From Sphingomonas sp. Leaf339 (GTDB taxonomy: Bacteria > Pseudomonadota > Alphaproteobacteria > Sphingomonadales > Sphingomonadaceae), in contig NZ_LMRS01000012.1 of NCBI RefSeq assembly GCF_001426195.1, positions 310,001-374,000 on the forward strand: a stretch of DNA of 64,000 nucleotides, in the 5' to 3' direction. Position numbers and translations under genes: made by a program. The notes below the pieces were generated by a model, which was not told the origin of the DNA, ran no database searches, and saw only the letters and a list, made by a program, of their open reading frames with translations. Below, piece by piece: positions 7,450 through 17,171 of this stretch (its first letter is position 1; each line of letters starts with the position of its first letter).

Positions 7450-10400
7450 TTACCCGCCGGTGGTGATCACGTTGTCGTCGGCGTTGCGATCGATATGGGT
7501 GTTATAGGGGTCGGCGCCAGCGAATGACGGTTTGGCGCGGGTGACGAGGCGGATCGTCTGAACACCGGTGCGGATCGGCAGCCGCTTGATCGTCAGCACG
7601 TTGGTCGCGGCGAATTTTCCCCGGCCCGGCATCGCGGTGAAGGCGCCGAATTCGGCCTGCTCGGCCATTGGTGCCTCCCGCTCCTTACCCCGCCCGTCGG
7701 CGTACAGCTTGTGCGCATCGACGGTCAGCGCGGTTTCCCAGTTTCCGTCTGGCAGACGCCGTGTCACCGCCGACGTCGTCTTGATATCGTATAGCGTGAT
7801 GCGGTCGAACAGGTCGGAGATCAACGCATTCTCCGCCGGCGTCGCACCGCGGCGGAATTCGGCGATCAGGTCGAGACTGCGCGGATAGGGTGCGCCCTTG
7901 AACTTGTAGCGGGTGACATAGCGTTTGAGAGCGGCGTTCACCCGGTCGGCGCCCAGTTCATCCTTCAACCGGTACATCACCAACGAACCCTTGCGGTAAT
8001 GGATGTATGGCTGGTCTTCGACGCGGTCGAGCGGCAGTTCCTCGATCACCTCGCCACCGCGGCTTTTTAGATAGCGGTCGAGTTCATACTTCAGGAAGCG
8101 ACGGATCTGGTCGCGGCCGTACAGTTTCTCCATCACCATCAGCGCCGAATATTGCGCCAGCGTCTCGGTGAGCATGGTCGAGCCCTGATTGTCGCTGCCG
8201 ACCGCCTGATGCGCCCACCATTGATGCGCCAGTTCGTGCGCGGTGACATAGGTGACGTAATCGATCTTGTCGCGATCGGAGAGGTCCGCGATGAAACCGA
8301 TCCCCTCCGAATAGGGCATGGTGCCGGCAAACGCCTGAGCGAACTGCGCGTAATCGGGAAACTCGATGACCCGCGCCTGCCGGAACTGATATGGCCCGAA
8401 CGCTGGCTGAAAATAATCGAGGCCGTGCGCGAAGGCGGCCAGCATCCGGTCGACGTTCGCGCCATGCGGGGCGTCGTAATAGACCGCCAGATCGATCCCG
8501 TCATGGCGACGATGCCGCTCGGCATAGCGCGCCGATTGCACCGAATAGAAATTGAGGATCGGCGCATCGACCACGAACCGCGCGGTGCGGCGGCCGGCGG
8601 CGGTGGTGTCGGCCAGCTTGTAACCGGGGGCGATCGGCGTTTGGTCGGCATCGGTGGAGACGGTGATGTCGGTCCTAACCCAGTCCATACCGTATCCGTT
8701 GCGACGCGTACCGGCGAGATCCTCCAGCTTGGGCGGGCGCAGTTCGCCGGGCAAGCCGTGCTTGCGTCGCTTCACGCGGTCTTGGAGCAGGTTAGCGCGC
8801 GACATGCCGATGATCGGCGCGAACTCGCTGTTGTCGAGGAAGGTGCCGTTATCGACCAGCCGCGTGTCGCCGCGGCCATTGGGGAAGCCGCGCTGTCCCC
8901 GTTCGCTGCGAAATGCGATCGTCGTGGTGGCGCCGGGTGCCAGCGGCGCGGGCAGACGGTAGATGCGATACTGGAATTTGGGATAATCGCGCAGGACGGT
9001 CGCGCCCGGCACGTCGAGCGATACCAGCCGGGTCAGGCGGTCGCCGAGCCGGATATGCAGGTTACGGATCGGCTGCGCCTGAAGATTGACCAGCGTCATC
9101 GTACCTGTCGCGGTCATCCGGGGCTGGTGCGGCCGCAGGTCGATGGCGAGGCGGACCGACTGGACGGCGGGTTGCGGCGTCTTTTCATAGGGCAGCAGCG
9201 TCCGTTCGTAATCGGCCAGCCAGTCATCGTCGGAGACGGTGGTGCGATACTCGTTCCAGACATGCGTGTTGGTGTAGATCCACACACCGGTGCCAGCGAA
9301 GACGATCAGCGCCGCCAGCGCGATGACCCCCGGCACACCGGCCAGCCGACGCGGCATCCGGGCGATCCGGGGCCGCAGCCGCGTCTCGGTGCCGCGCCGC
9401 CACAACACATGCGCCAGGACGAGCAGGAAGACCGCGAACGCCGTCCAGTACAGCCGTACCCACCATGCGCCGATCCAGAACGCGCCGGCGCCGTTCATGT
9501 CCGACAGCGGTTCGGCCGGGACCCGCGCATAATTGTAGAGCACGTCGGCATAGCCGAGATTGGCGAAGGTGATCCTGGTGATGACGTAGAGGACCATGAT
9601 CCCCCAGCCGACGAACTTGTGCGGACTGAGTGCCTGAACGAAGACCGACAGGATGGCGAGCAGCGTGAAATCGACCGTCGTCGGCAAGACGTACCAAAGC
9701 AGATATTTGCTGAATTCGATATCGCTGTACCCGTGGATCAACTGCATCACGACGCCACCCGCGACGCTGATCAGCAAGGTCGCGAACAGGACCAGCATCA
9801 CCGCCAATGCCTTCGGGATCACAAAGGCCCAATCGGGAATCGCGCTGGCGTCGATGATCTCATGCGTCTTGCGGTCGCGTTCGCGCCAGACCAACTCGCC
9901 GGCGTAATAGATCGCGATGATGATCGGGATGAACCCGAACGATCCCTCCAGCAGGCGGATGACGACGCGGGTGACGGGCAGAACGGGCGTGCCGAACACC
10001 TCACCCAGATCGATCAGCGCCGCCATCGCGTTGAACAGGCCGAGCGCCATCAACACGAAGAATGCCGGGCTCCTGAACACCTGCACCATTTCGAGCCGGG
10101 TGCGGGCGCCCAATTGCGCGAAGGCGGTGGCGCGGTCGAACCGGGGATCGGGCAGGCGGGCGACGGTGGCGGGCATCTCCTCCGCCGCGGCCCGCGCGGC
10201 CAGTTGCTGCGCGCGGCGGCTCTGGCGGGTGGGCTTGTCGGCGAAGCGGAACGTCGCGAAGGCGAACACGAGCGCGGCACCGCCGATACCGATCGCCAAC
10301 ACCCGGTTCCACAACAACATGCCCTGCAATGGCAGCGCCATCGTATTGCGGTCGGCGGCCGTCCAATATTTAGTCATGTACGAGGCCGCGCCGAAGCCCA

Positions 10401-11031
10401 GCGGCTCACCGTAAGCGCCGACCAATTCATAGGCCGGGTTGCGATCGAGCACGACGGTCGCGATCGTCCAGACGATCAGGAACGCGACGACGCCGATATA
10501 GGTCGCCATCATCGACCGCGTCGTCGTCGCCAGTGCGAAGAACAGCGCAGATGTCAGGAACAGGTCGGGCAACGCCAGCCACAGATAGGGCAGCGCATAA
10601 TAGGACAGGCTGTTAGGCCCCACCTGTTCGGGATCGATCCACGGCATGTGACTGCCGATCCACACCGCCAGCGGGATCGCGAGGAAGCCCAGCGCCGCCG
10701 CCACGAACGCGCCGGTGTAACGCCCGAAGACATAGGCGGTGCGCGTGATCCGGGTCGCGCGGACGATCGGGCCGAACCCGCTATCATCGTCGCGGACGAT
10801 GACGTTGGCGACGAAGGCGGTCGACACGAACATGTAGAACAGGCTGAGGATCAGCATCATCTGCGCGATCGCGAACGGCGCATTCTTGTGTACGTTGCCG
10901 CCCGATCCGATCTGAATCTGGTCCACCGTCGCCGCGCCGAACGCGAGCAGGAAGAAGATCACGACCGCGACCCAGAACACCGGGTTGCGCAGCTGATAGC
11001 GAAGCTCGAACGTGAAGACGCCGGCAAACAT
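7450..11031 (-). CDS. ABC-2 permease fused to M1 family aminopeptidase
   Basis: This is a 1193-residue fusion. The first ~570 residues contain two blocks of hydrophobic segments of ABC-2 permease type (for example around residues 13-35, 55-75 and 100-125, then a second block after about residue 310). A further transmembrane segment lies near residue 575. The C-terminal half, about 620-1193, is an M1 zinc metallopeptidase with HELAHQWWAHQ and the third zinc ligand in 'TMLTETLAQYSA'. The peptidase would face the periplasm if the last segment is a membrane anchor. The ATPase gene lies 11 bases upstream on the same strand, so the pair probably forms one exporter or envelope-processing complex. 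The substrate is unknown. Confidence 0.9.
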   Translation of the reverse strand: MFAGVFTFELRYQLRNPVFWVAVVIFFLLAFGAATVDQIQIGSGGNVHKNAPFAIAQMMLILSLFYMFVSTAFVANVIVRDDDSGFGPIVRATRITRTAYVFGRYTGAFVAAALGFLAIPLAVWIGSHMPWIDPEQVGPNSLSYYALPYLWLALPDLFLTSALFFALATTTRSMMATYIGVVAFLIVWTIATVVLDRNPAYELVGAYGEPLGFGAASYMTKYWTAADRNTMALPLQGMLLWNRVLAIGIGGAALVFAFATFRFADKPTRQSRRAQQLAARAAAEEMPATVARLPDPRFDRATAFAQLGARTRLEMVQVFRSPAFFVLMALGLFNAMAALIDLGEVFGTPVLPVTRVVIRLLEGSFGFIPIIIAIYYAGELVWRERDRKTHEIIDASAIPDWAFVIPKALAVMLVLFATLLISVAGGVVMQLIHGYSDIEFSKYLLWYVLPTTVDFTLLAILSVFVQALSPHKFVGWGIMVLYVITRITFANLGYADVLYNYARVPAEPLSDMNGAGAFWIGAWWVRLYWTAFAVFLLVLAHVLWRRGTETRLRPRIARMPRRLAGVPGVIALAALIVFAGTGVWIYTNTHVWNEYRTTVSDDDWLADYERTLLPYEKTPQPAVQSVRLAIDLRPHQPRMTATGTMTLVNLQAQPIRNLHIRLGDRLTRLVSLDVPGATVLRDYPKFQYRIYRLPAPLAPGATTTIAFRSERGQRGFPNGRGDTRLVDNGTFLDNSEFAPIIGMSRANLLQDRVKRRKHGLPGELRPPKLEDLAGTRRNGYGMDWVRTDITVSTDADQTPIAPGYKLADTTAAGRRTARFVVDAPILNFYSVQSARYAERHRRHDGIDLAVYYDAPHGANVDRMLAAFAHGLDYFQPAFGPYQFRQARVIEFPDYAQFAQAFAGTMPYSEGIGFIADLSDRDKIDYVTYVTAHELAHQWWAHQAVGSDNQGSTMLTETLAQYSALMVMEKLYGRDQIRRFLKYELDRYLKSRGGEVIEELPLDRVEDQPYIHYRKGSLVMYRLKDELGADRVNAALKRYVTRYKFKGAPYPRSLDLIAEFRRGATPAENALISDLFDRITLYDIKTTSAVTRRLPDGNWETALTVDAHKLYADGRGKEREAPMAEQAEFGAFTAMPGRGKFAATNVLTIKRLPIRTGVQTIRLVTRAKPSFAGADPYNTHIDRNADDNVITTGG

Positions 11032-11042
11032 GGCAGCGGCCC

Positions 11043-11921
11043 TCAGGCGGCGCGACGCGAGGCGTCGAGCGTCGAGAAATATACGTCCTCCAGCCCGCCC
11101 GCGACCGGATCAAACCCGTCGCCCGGTGATCCATCATGCATTACATGGATGATCGTGCGGCCTGCGAACAACCGGGTCGAAATCACCTGATAGCGCGCGC
11201 GGTAATCGTCCAGTTCGCCGCGGCCGATCGCCTTTTGCCAGACATGCCCCCGCGTCCGTTCGATCAGGTCGAGCGGTGCGCCCTCCAGCAGGATATGGCC
11301 CCCCGCCAGCACCGCCATGCGCGGGCAGAGATCGGCGACATCCTCGACGATATGGGTCGACAGGATGACGACGACCTCGTCGCCGATCTCGCCCAGCAGG
11401 TTCAGGAAGCGGTTACGTTCCTCGGGATCAAGGCCGGCGGTCGGTTCGTCGACGATCACGAGTCTGGGGTTGCCGATCAGCGCCTGCGCGATGCCGAACC
11501 GCTGGCGCATGCCGCCCGAAAAACCGGCCAGCGCCTTTTTGCGGACGGTCCAGAGATTGACCTGCTGGAGCAGGCCCTCGACCGTCTCCTTGCGCTCACC
11601 GCGCCCGGCCACGCCCTTCAGCACCGCCATATGATCGAGCATGTCGTATGCCGACACGCGCGGATAGACGCCGAAATCCTGCGGCAGATAGCCAAGCGTC
11701 CGGCGCAAGCGTTCCGGTTCGGCGATCACGTCGATACCGTCGAACACGATGCTGCCCGATGTCGGGGCCTGTAGCGTGGCGATGGTTCGCATCAGCGTGG
11801 ACTTACCCGCGCCGTTGGGACCGAGCAGACCGAACATGCCGGCCGGGATGACCAGATCCACCCCGTCCAATGCCTGTGTGCCGTTGCCGTACACATGGGC
11901 CAGCTTGTCGATCCGCAGCAT
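11043..11921 (-). CDS. ABC transporter ATP-binding protein
   Basis: The 292-residue ATPase has Walker A GPNGAGKST near residue 33, the signature FSGGMRQR, Walker B LVIVDEPTAGLD and the H-loop 'STHIVED'. It matches the CcmA/NatA-like group that partners ABC-2 permeases. It is the first gene of a two-gene operon with the permease/M1 peptidase fusion that follows at 11031. About 60 bases separate it from the amylase gene upstream on the same strand, so it may have its own promoter, but none was clear. Confidence 0.92.
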   Translation of the reverse strand: MLRIDKLAHVYGNGTQALDGVDLVIPAGMFGLLGPNGAGKSTLMRTIATLQAPTSGSIVFDGIDVIAEPERLRRTLGYLPQDFGVYPRVSAYDMLDHMAVLKGVAGRGERKETVEGLLQQVNLWTVRKKALAGFSGGMRQRFGIAQALIGNPRLVIVDEPTAGLDPEERNRFLNLLGEIGDEVVVILSTHIVEDVADLCPRMAVLAGGHILLEGAPLDLIERTRGHVWQKAIGRGELDDYRARYQVISTRLFAGRTIIHVMHDGSPGDGFDPVAGGLEDVYFSTLDASRRAA

Positions 11922-11981
11922 GCGCCATCCCCCGATGATTCGGACGGCAAGCTAACAGGTGTGTTGTTGATGTAAAGCGGG

Positions 11982-13799
11982 CTAGCGTGGCGCCCCGGCG
12001 CAAACAGCATAGCCGAACGCTGGCAGGCTGAGCATCACGCTGCCGGGCGCGACGGCGCGGGGGGCGCAGGTGCCGGCGAGCGTGGTGAACGCAGTCGAGG
12101 CGGTGTCGACCTGCACCGGTTGTTCAATCGGTGTGGCGGCGGTGTTGAACGCGATCAGCACCTCCCGGCCCGACACCGGATCGAAGCGCGACACGGCGAA
12201 CAGGCCGGGTGTCTCCCGCCGGGCGCGGATCAACATATGGCCGCGGGTCAGAGCGGGATGCGTCACGCGGAGCCTCGCTAAGTCGGTGATCTGGCGGAAC
12301 AGGGGGTTGGTTTCGCCGAAGCTGGCGGTAGCCGTGGTCTTGGTCGTGCCGATCAGGTGGTTGTCGTTATAGACCGCGACCTTGCTGGCGAACATGTCCT
12401 CCCGCGCGTCCTGATCGCCGCCGTCGCCAACGAAACCCTGTTCGTCGCCGGAATAGATCGTCGGCACGCCGCGCAGTGTCAGCAGCATCGCGTTCGACAG
12501 CATGACGCGCTTCAGTATCTCGTCGTCCGAGCTTTTCGGGAAGGCGCGGCGGACGAAGGTGGCGAAGCGGCCATCGTCGTGATTGCCGCTGAAGGTCGGC
12601 AGGATGGCGGCGGTATCGATGCCTTTCGCATAAAGCGCGTCGCCGGCGAACAACGCCTCGAACGCGTCCGTCCCGCGCGTGCCGGCGATGGTTTCGACCA
12701 GCGCCTGCCGGAACGAGAAATCGAGTACCGCCGGAAACTTGTCGACCACCGTATGCTGCGCGAGCACGGCGGGGCGGACGTCGTGATCGGAGACCTCGCC
12801 GAAGATGTGGAAATTCGGGATGCCGTTCGACTTGGCGCGGGCGAGCATGGCGGGGACGAACGCCTGCCAAAATTCAGGATTAACGTGGCGGGCGGTATCG
12901 ACGCGGAAACCATCCACCTTGAACCGGTCGATCCAGTCGCCGAAGATATCGATCATCCCCGCCACCACACGCGGGTTTTCGGTCATGATATCGTCGAGGC
13001 CGGAAAAGTCGCCCATCGTCGAACTCTCGTTACGGAACGTCGTGTCACCGCGGTTGTGATAATAGATCGGGTCGTTCAGCCACGCCGGCACCTTCACGGT
13101 CTTTTCCGCCGCCGGCACATAGGGCGTGTAGGCGTAGGTCGGGTCGGTGAGCGCGGCGAAGTTGCTCGCGGTGCCGACGCTGTCGCAGACGAAACCGGGG
13201 TTGATCGCCCTGCCCCTGACGCCGCCGCGCCGCTGATACGGGTAGGCGGCGCGATCGCGGTAGAGACATGGCATGCCTTCGCGGCATTCGCTGTATTGGA
13301 TCACGTCGGCGGTGTGGTTGACGATGATGTCCATATAGACCTTCATCCCCCGCCCATGCGCCGCATCGACGAAGGCGCGCATATCCGCCTCGGTACCCAG
13401 ATGCGGATCGACGGCGGTGAAATCGGTGATCCAGTATCCGTGATAACCGGACGACTCCTTGCCCGGCGCGCCCTGCACCGGCTTGTTCTTGAAGATTGGG
13501 CCGAGCCAGATCGCCGTCGCACCGAGCGCCTGGATGTAATCGAGACGGCGGGTCAGCCCCTTAAGATCGCCACCGTGATAGAAGCCCTTGTGGGTCGGAT
13601 CGAACCCGGTCGCCAGCGGCCCGCCCTTCAAGCCGCCGCGATCGTTGGTGGGATCACCATTTTCGAACCGGTCGGGCAGGACGAAATAGATCACCTCGTC
13701 TTGCGGCAACCGCTGGCGATAGTCCGCCGCAGGGGGCGTCTGCGCCGCCACGGGCATCGAGAGCAGCAGCGCTGAAAGAGCCGTGGCGATACTTTTCAT
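11982..13799 (-). CDS. Secreted GH13 alpha-amylase family protein
   Basis: This is a 605-residue glycoside hydrolase of family 13, expected to act on alpha-1,4-glucans or cyclodextrins. A signal peptide (MKSIATALSALLLSMPVAAQ) precedes 'DEVIYFVLPDRFENGDPTND'. The conserved regions are visible: the nucleophile Asp in GFRVDTARH, the acid/base Glu in FHIFGEVSD and the third Asp in FSGNHDDGRF. A C-terminal beta domain follows. The ATG at 13799 is preferred over one nine codons earlier because GGGGAGAG sits just upstream and the signal peptide then starts correctly. The MFS transporter gene diverges from it, so the two may form a starch/maltodextrin module. Confidence 0.92.
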   Translation of the reverse strand: MKSIATALSALLLSMPVAAQTPPAADYRQRLPQDEVIYFVLPDRFENGDPTNDRGGLKGGPLATGFDPTHKGFYHGGDLKGLTRRLDYIQALGATAIWLGPIFKNKPVQGAPGKESSGYHGYWITDFTAVDPHLGTEADMRAFVDAAHGRGMKVYMDIIVNHTADVIQYSECREGMPCLYRDRAAYPYQRRGGVRGRAINPGFVCDSVGTASNFAALTDPTYAYTPYVPAAEKTVKVPAWLNDPIYYHNRGDTTFRNESSTMGDFSGLDDIMTENPRVVAGMIDIFGDWIDRFKVDGFRVDTARHVNPEFWQAFVPAMLARAKSNGIPNFHIFGEVSDHDVRPAVLAQHTVVDKFPAVLDFSFRQALVETIAGTRGTDAFEALFAGDALYAKGIDTAAILPTFSGNHDDGRFATFVRRAFPKSSDDEILKRVMLSNAMLLTLRGVPTIYSGDEQGFVGDGGDQDAREDMFASKVAVYNDNHLIGTTKTTATASFGETNPLFRQITDLARLRVTHPALTRGHMLIRARRETPGLFAVSRFDPVSGREVLIAFNTAATPIEQPVQVDTASTAFTTLAGTCAPRAVAPGSVMLSLPAFGYAVCAGAPR

Positions 13800-14143
13800 G
13801 ACATCTCTCCCCAAGAAGGCCAGCAATCTTGTGTGCCGGTCGCTGCTGCCCGTGATTCACTGAATCCCGTTGGAGTGAAAGCCAATAAGGTGACATTCGT
13901 ATTTAATCTGGTCGCTTTGTGTTGTTGCACAGCCGTGATGGTCCGGGTTGCATCGGGCGCGTTGACGGCGGGCGGCTTCCTGGTCGATGCTGCCGCCGAC
14001 AAACCGTCGCCAAGGCGGTATTGACCGAGAGGATCGAACCGCCGTGACCGTGCCGTGTCAGTCGACATCCATCACCCATGCGCGCCGCGTCGTTTCGCCG
14101 CACCCGATCACGGTCGGGACCGGATACCGTGAGTAGGGCGGGG
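13800..14143. promoter_or_regulatory. Divergent intergenic region, amylase/MFS
   Basis: These 344 bases separate the divergent amylase and transporter genes and should hold both promoters. The left part (about 13860-13930) is AT-richer than its surroundings, as expected for a promoter. I found no clear palindromic operator, RNA gene or convincing coding sequence. Two short frames here have no start signals and unusual composition. Confidence 0.5.
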
Positions 14144-15628
14144 ATGGAGAAGCCGCATCAGGGTTTCTGGGGTCTGTGGAACATCTCATTCGGGTTCTTC
14201 GGCATCCAGATCGGCTTCGCGTTGCAGAATGCGAATGTCAGCCGGATCTTCCAATCGCTCGGCACGTCCGTGGACGATCTTGCCTTCCTGTGGATCGCGG
14301 CGCCGCTGACCGGGCTGCTCGTTCAACCGGTGATCGGCCATTATAGCGACCGGACCTGGGGGCGGCTGGGGCGGCGGCGGCCGTATTTTCTGGCGGGTGC
14401 GATGTTGGCGACGATCGGGCTGCTGGCGATGCCGAATGCGCCGGTGTTGTGGGTGGCGGCGGCTTTGTTGTGGATGCTCGACGGATCGCTGAACATCTCG
14501 ATGGAGCCGTTCCGCGCCTTCGTCGGCGATATGCTGGGCAGCCGCCAGCGAACGGCGGGCTATGCGTTCCAGACCGGTTTCATCGGCGCGGGTGCGGTGG
14601 TCGGCAGTCTGGCGCCGATCATCCTGACCGACGTGTTCCAGGTCGCCAATGTCGCGCCGGCCGGCGGCATTCCGCCATCGGTGCAATATGGATTCTATAT
14701 CGGGGCGCTGGCGCTGTTCTTCGCGGTGTTGTGGACGGTACTGACCACGGAGGAATATTCGCCGGCGCAGATGGCGGCGTTCGAGGACGCGGATGCCGTG
14801 GAGTATATCCATGGCGGCTCGGCGACCGCCACCACCGGCGCACGGCTGGCGCCGCTATGGATAGCAATGGGCGCAATCGTCATCGCGGCGGTGGCGCAGT
14901 TCGGGCTGGACAAGCCGATGTATCTGCTGGGCGGCGGGCTGGTGGCGTTCGGCGTTGCTCTGCTCGTCAACGCCGCGCTGCTGCGATCGGGGAATGGCGA
15001 CAAAGTGCTCAGCCAGATCGTCGAGGATCTGACCGCGATGCCGGCGACGATGAGGCAATTGGCACTCGTCCAGTTCTTCTCATGGTCGGCGCTGTTCATC
15101 ATGTGGATCTACACGACGCCGATCGTCACCCAGCACGTCTTCGGGACGACGGACACCTCGAGTGCCGCTTATAACCAAGGGGCGAACTGGGTCGGCGTTC
15201 TGTTTGCGGTGTATAACGGCGTGGCGACGATCTGGGCGTTCGTGCTGCCGTCACTGGCGGCGAAGATCGGGCGGCGGGACACGCATATCATCGGCCTGAT
15301 CTGCGGGGCGGCGGGGTTCGCGTCTTTCCTCGTGGTGCACGACCAATATTTGTTGATCGGATCGATGGTGCTGATCGGCATTGCCTGGGCATCGATCCTG
15401 ACGATGCCCTACGCGATCCTGTCTGGCGCGCTGCCGCAGGATAAGCTGGGTGTGTATATGGGTTTGTTCAACATCTTCATCGTGTTGCCGCAGCTGATCG
15501 TGTCGTCGGTGATGGGCGAGGTGGTCCGCACCTTCTTTCCGGGGGAAGCGATCTGGGCGATGTTGATCGCGGCGGCGGTGATGCTGATGGCGGCGGCGGC
15601 GATGCTGCGCGTACCGAAGCGGGCATGA
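14144..15628 (+). CDS. MFS sugar transporter, SLC45/GPH-like
   Basis: The 494-residue membrane protein has about twelve hydrophobic segments. It matches the sugar-transporting MFS group related to SLC45/MalY: GFWGLWNISFGFFGIQIGF at the N terminus, then 'PVIGHYSDRTWGRLGRRRPYF', which is the MFS loop-2 motif, and DGSLNISMEPFRAFVGD. Members import maltose, sucrose or similar oligosaccharides with protons. It is divergent from the amylase and 86 bases upstream of the GH5 gene on the same strand. The ATG at 14144 is chosen because the sequence before it is Arg-rich and unlike a membrane-protein N terminus; GTG at 14129 is an alternative. Confidence 0.88.
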   Translation: MEKPHQGFWGLWNISFGFFGIQIGFALQNANVSRIFQSLGTSVDDLAFLWIAAPLTGLLVQPVIGHYSDRTWGRLGRRRPYFLAGAMLATIGLLAMPNAPVLWVAAALLWMLDGSLNISMEPFRAFVGDMLGSRQRTAGYAFQTGFIGAGAVVGSLAPIILTDVFQVANVAPAGGIPPSVQYGFYIGALALFFAVLWTVLTTEEYSPAQMAAFEDADAVEYIHGGSATATTGARLAPLWIAMGAIVIAAVAQFGLDKPMYLLGGGLVAFGVALLVNAALLRSGNGDKVLSQIVEDLTAMPATMRQLALVQFFSWSALFIMWIYTTPIVTQHVFGTTDTSSAAYNQGANWVGVLFAVYNGVATIWAFVLPSLAAKIGRRDTHIIGLICGAAGFASFLVVHDQYLLIGSMVLIGIAWASILTMPYAILSGALPQDKLGVYMGLFNIFIVLPQLIVSSVMGEVVRTFFPGEAIWAMLIAAAVMLMAAAAMLRVPKRA

Positions 15629-15714
15629 CCGCGCTGTCCACTTAGCGGCTTTACGCCCCCTTCCCCACCGCATACCGGCGACGTGACTTTTGCGGAACCC
15701 GAGGGAACGGACCA

Positions 15715-17073
15715 ATGACCACTATAAGCCGGCGTGGAATCCTGTTGACCGGCGGCGCCCTGCTGGCCGCCTGTACGACCGGCGCTGGGTCGGGGAGCAA
15801 GGGTCCGGGCGGCACGTCGCCAAAGTCGGCATTCGTCACGGTCGATGGCCTGCACTTTCGCCGCAACGGCGCGCCTTACCGCTATGTCGGGGCGAACATC
15901 TGGTACGGCGCGTGGCTGGGTGCAGAGACTGCCTATGGCGACCGGGCGCGGTTGACGCGCGAGTTGGACCGGTTGCAGGCGCTGGGGGTCCGCAACCTGC
16001 GCCTGCTGGGGTCGGCGGAGCTATCGCCGCTGAAGAACTCGATCACGCCCGGCTTTCGCGACAAGAGCGCGACTTATAATGAGGATCTGCTGAAGGGGCT
16101 CGATTGGACGCTCGCCGAAATGGCGAAGCGGGACATGACGGCGGTCATCTACCTGACCAATTTCTGGGAATGGTCGGGCGGCATGATGACATACTTGTCG
16201 TGGGTGAACGGCGGGCGGTTCATCAACATGAACGATCCCGCACACCCATGGCCGGAATTTCCCGACTGGAACGCCGCCTTCTATGCCAACGGAAAGGCAC
16301 AGGCGATGTACCGCGATTACATCCGGGCGGTGGTGACGCGGAAGAACAGCGTCACCGGCATCGCCTATGCCGCCGACCCGACGATCATGGCGTGGCAACT
16401 GGCCAACGAACCGCGCCCCGGCGGGTCGGATGCGGTGGCGGCGGCGAACCTGCCGAATTTCTATCGCTGGGTCGACGAGACCGCGCGTTACATCAAGACG
16501 CTAGATCCGCATCACCTCGTATCCACCGGGTCGGAGGGTTTGAAGGGATCGATCGAGCGCGAAGACATCGTGCTGGCCGCGCATCGGCCGGCATCGATCG
16601 ATTATCTGACGACGCATATCTGGCCGAACAACTGGAGCTGGATGGACCCCGGCAATCTCGCCGGTACCTATGATGCGGGTGCGGCGAAGGTAGCGGGATA
16701 TATCGACGTGCATATCCGTATGGCGAACACGCTGGGCAAGCCGCTGGTGATCGAGGAATTCGGATATCCCCGCGATGGGCGCGATGCGTACGACCCGTCG
16801 ATCACCACCGCCTACAAAGACCGGTTCTATCGCCAGATCTACGCGGCGATCGAGGCGAATGTAAAGGCGGGCGGGCCGCTGGCCGGTTCGAACTTCTGGG
16901 CGTGGAACGGCGAGGCGCGCACTCCACATGCCGACCACCGGTTCGAGCGTGGCGACCTGGGCTATATGGGCGATCCGCCGCACGAGCCGCAGGGCTGGTA
17001 CGGCGTGTTCGACAGCGATGTCGGAACGCAAAGCGTGATCCGGGCGCATGCGGCGGTGATGGCACGGCTGTAG
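15715..17073 (+). CDS. GH5 family glycosidase (mannanase-like), lipoprotein
   Basis: The 452-residue protein begins with a twin-Arg-like signal (SRRGILLTGGALLAACTT) containing a lipobox LAAC, so it is probably an envelope lipoprotein. The catalytic domain has the GH5 acid/base Glu in WQLANEPRP (about residue 231), the nucleophile region PLVIEEFGYPRDG (about 347) and 'THIWPNNWSW'. The pattern resembles endo-beta-1,4-mannosidases (GH5_7-like), though other beta-glucan activities cannot be excluded. It lies downstream of the MFS gene and converges with the GH31 gene. Confidence 0.87.
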   Translation: MTTISRRGILLTGGALLAACTTGAGSGSKGPGGTSPKSAFVTVDGLHFRRNGAPYRYVGANIWYGAWLGAETAYGDRARLTRELDRLQALGVRNLRLLGSAELSPLKNSITPGFRDKSATYNEDLLKGLDWTLAEMAKRDMTAVIYLTNFWEWSGGMMTYLSWVNGGRFINMNDPAHPWPEFPDWNAAFYANGKAQAMYRDYIRAVVTRKNSVTGIAYAADPTIMAWQLANEPRPGGSDAVAAANLPNFYRWVDETARYIKTLDPHHLVSTGSEGLKGSIEREDIVLAAHRPASIDYLTTHIWPNNWSWMDPGNLAGTYDAGAAKVAGYIDVHIRMANTLGKPLVIEEFGYPRDGRDAYDPSITTAYKDRFYRQIYAAIEANVKAGGPLAGSNFWAWNGEARTPHADHRFERGDLGYMGDPPHEPQGWYGVFDSDVGTQSVIRAHAAVMARL

Positions 17074-17132
17074 CGCCGCCAATCAACGCTACCCATTTGC
17101 CGCGCGCTGAGGAGCAACGCGGTGGCGGTGGC

Positions 17133-17165
17133 GGCCGGGGAGACGATGCATGGCTCTCCCCGGCC
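17133..17165. terminator. Long inverted repeat between convergent GH5 and GH31 genes
   Basis: Arms GGCCGGGGAGA (17133-17143) and TCTCCCCGGCC (17155-17165) form a perfect 11-bp stem with an 11-base loop. It lies between two convergent stop codons and could end or stabilise both transcripts. No T-run follows on either strand, so it is not a classic intrinsic terminator. Confidence 0.5.
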
Positions 17166-17171
17166 CAGTTA

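Noticed and set aside
8152..11190. A plus-strand open frame of about 1000 codons opposite the permease/M1 gene
   Set aside because: Its protein is Arg/His/Gln/Asp-rich without domains, while the minus strand encodes clear ABC-2 and M1 motifs. High GC content leaves such antisense frames open.
12357..13775. Plus-strand open frame opposite the GH13 gene
   Set aside because: No ribosome-binding site or family motif; the minus strand has complete GH13 active-site motifs and a signal peptide.
13833..14024. Possible small gene in the amylase-MFS intergenic region
   Set aside because: No ribosome-binding site, Cys/Ala-rich composition, and it lies where both promoters should be.
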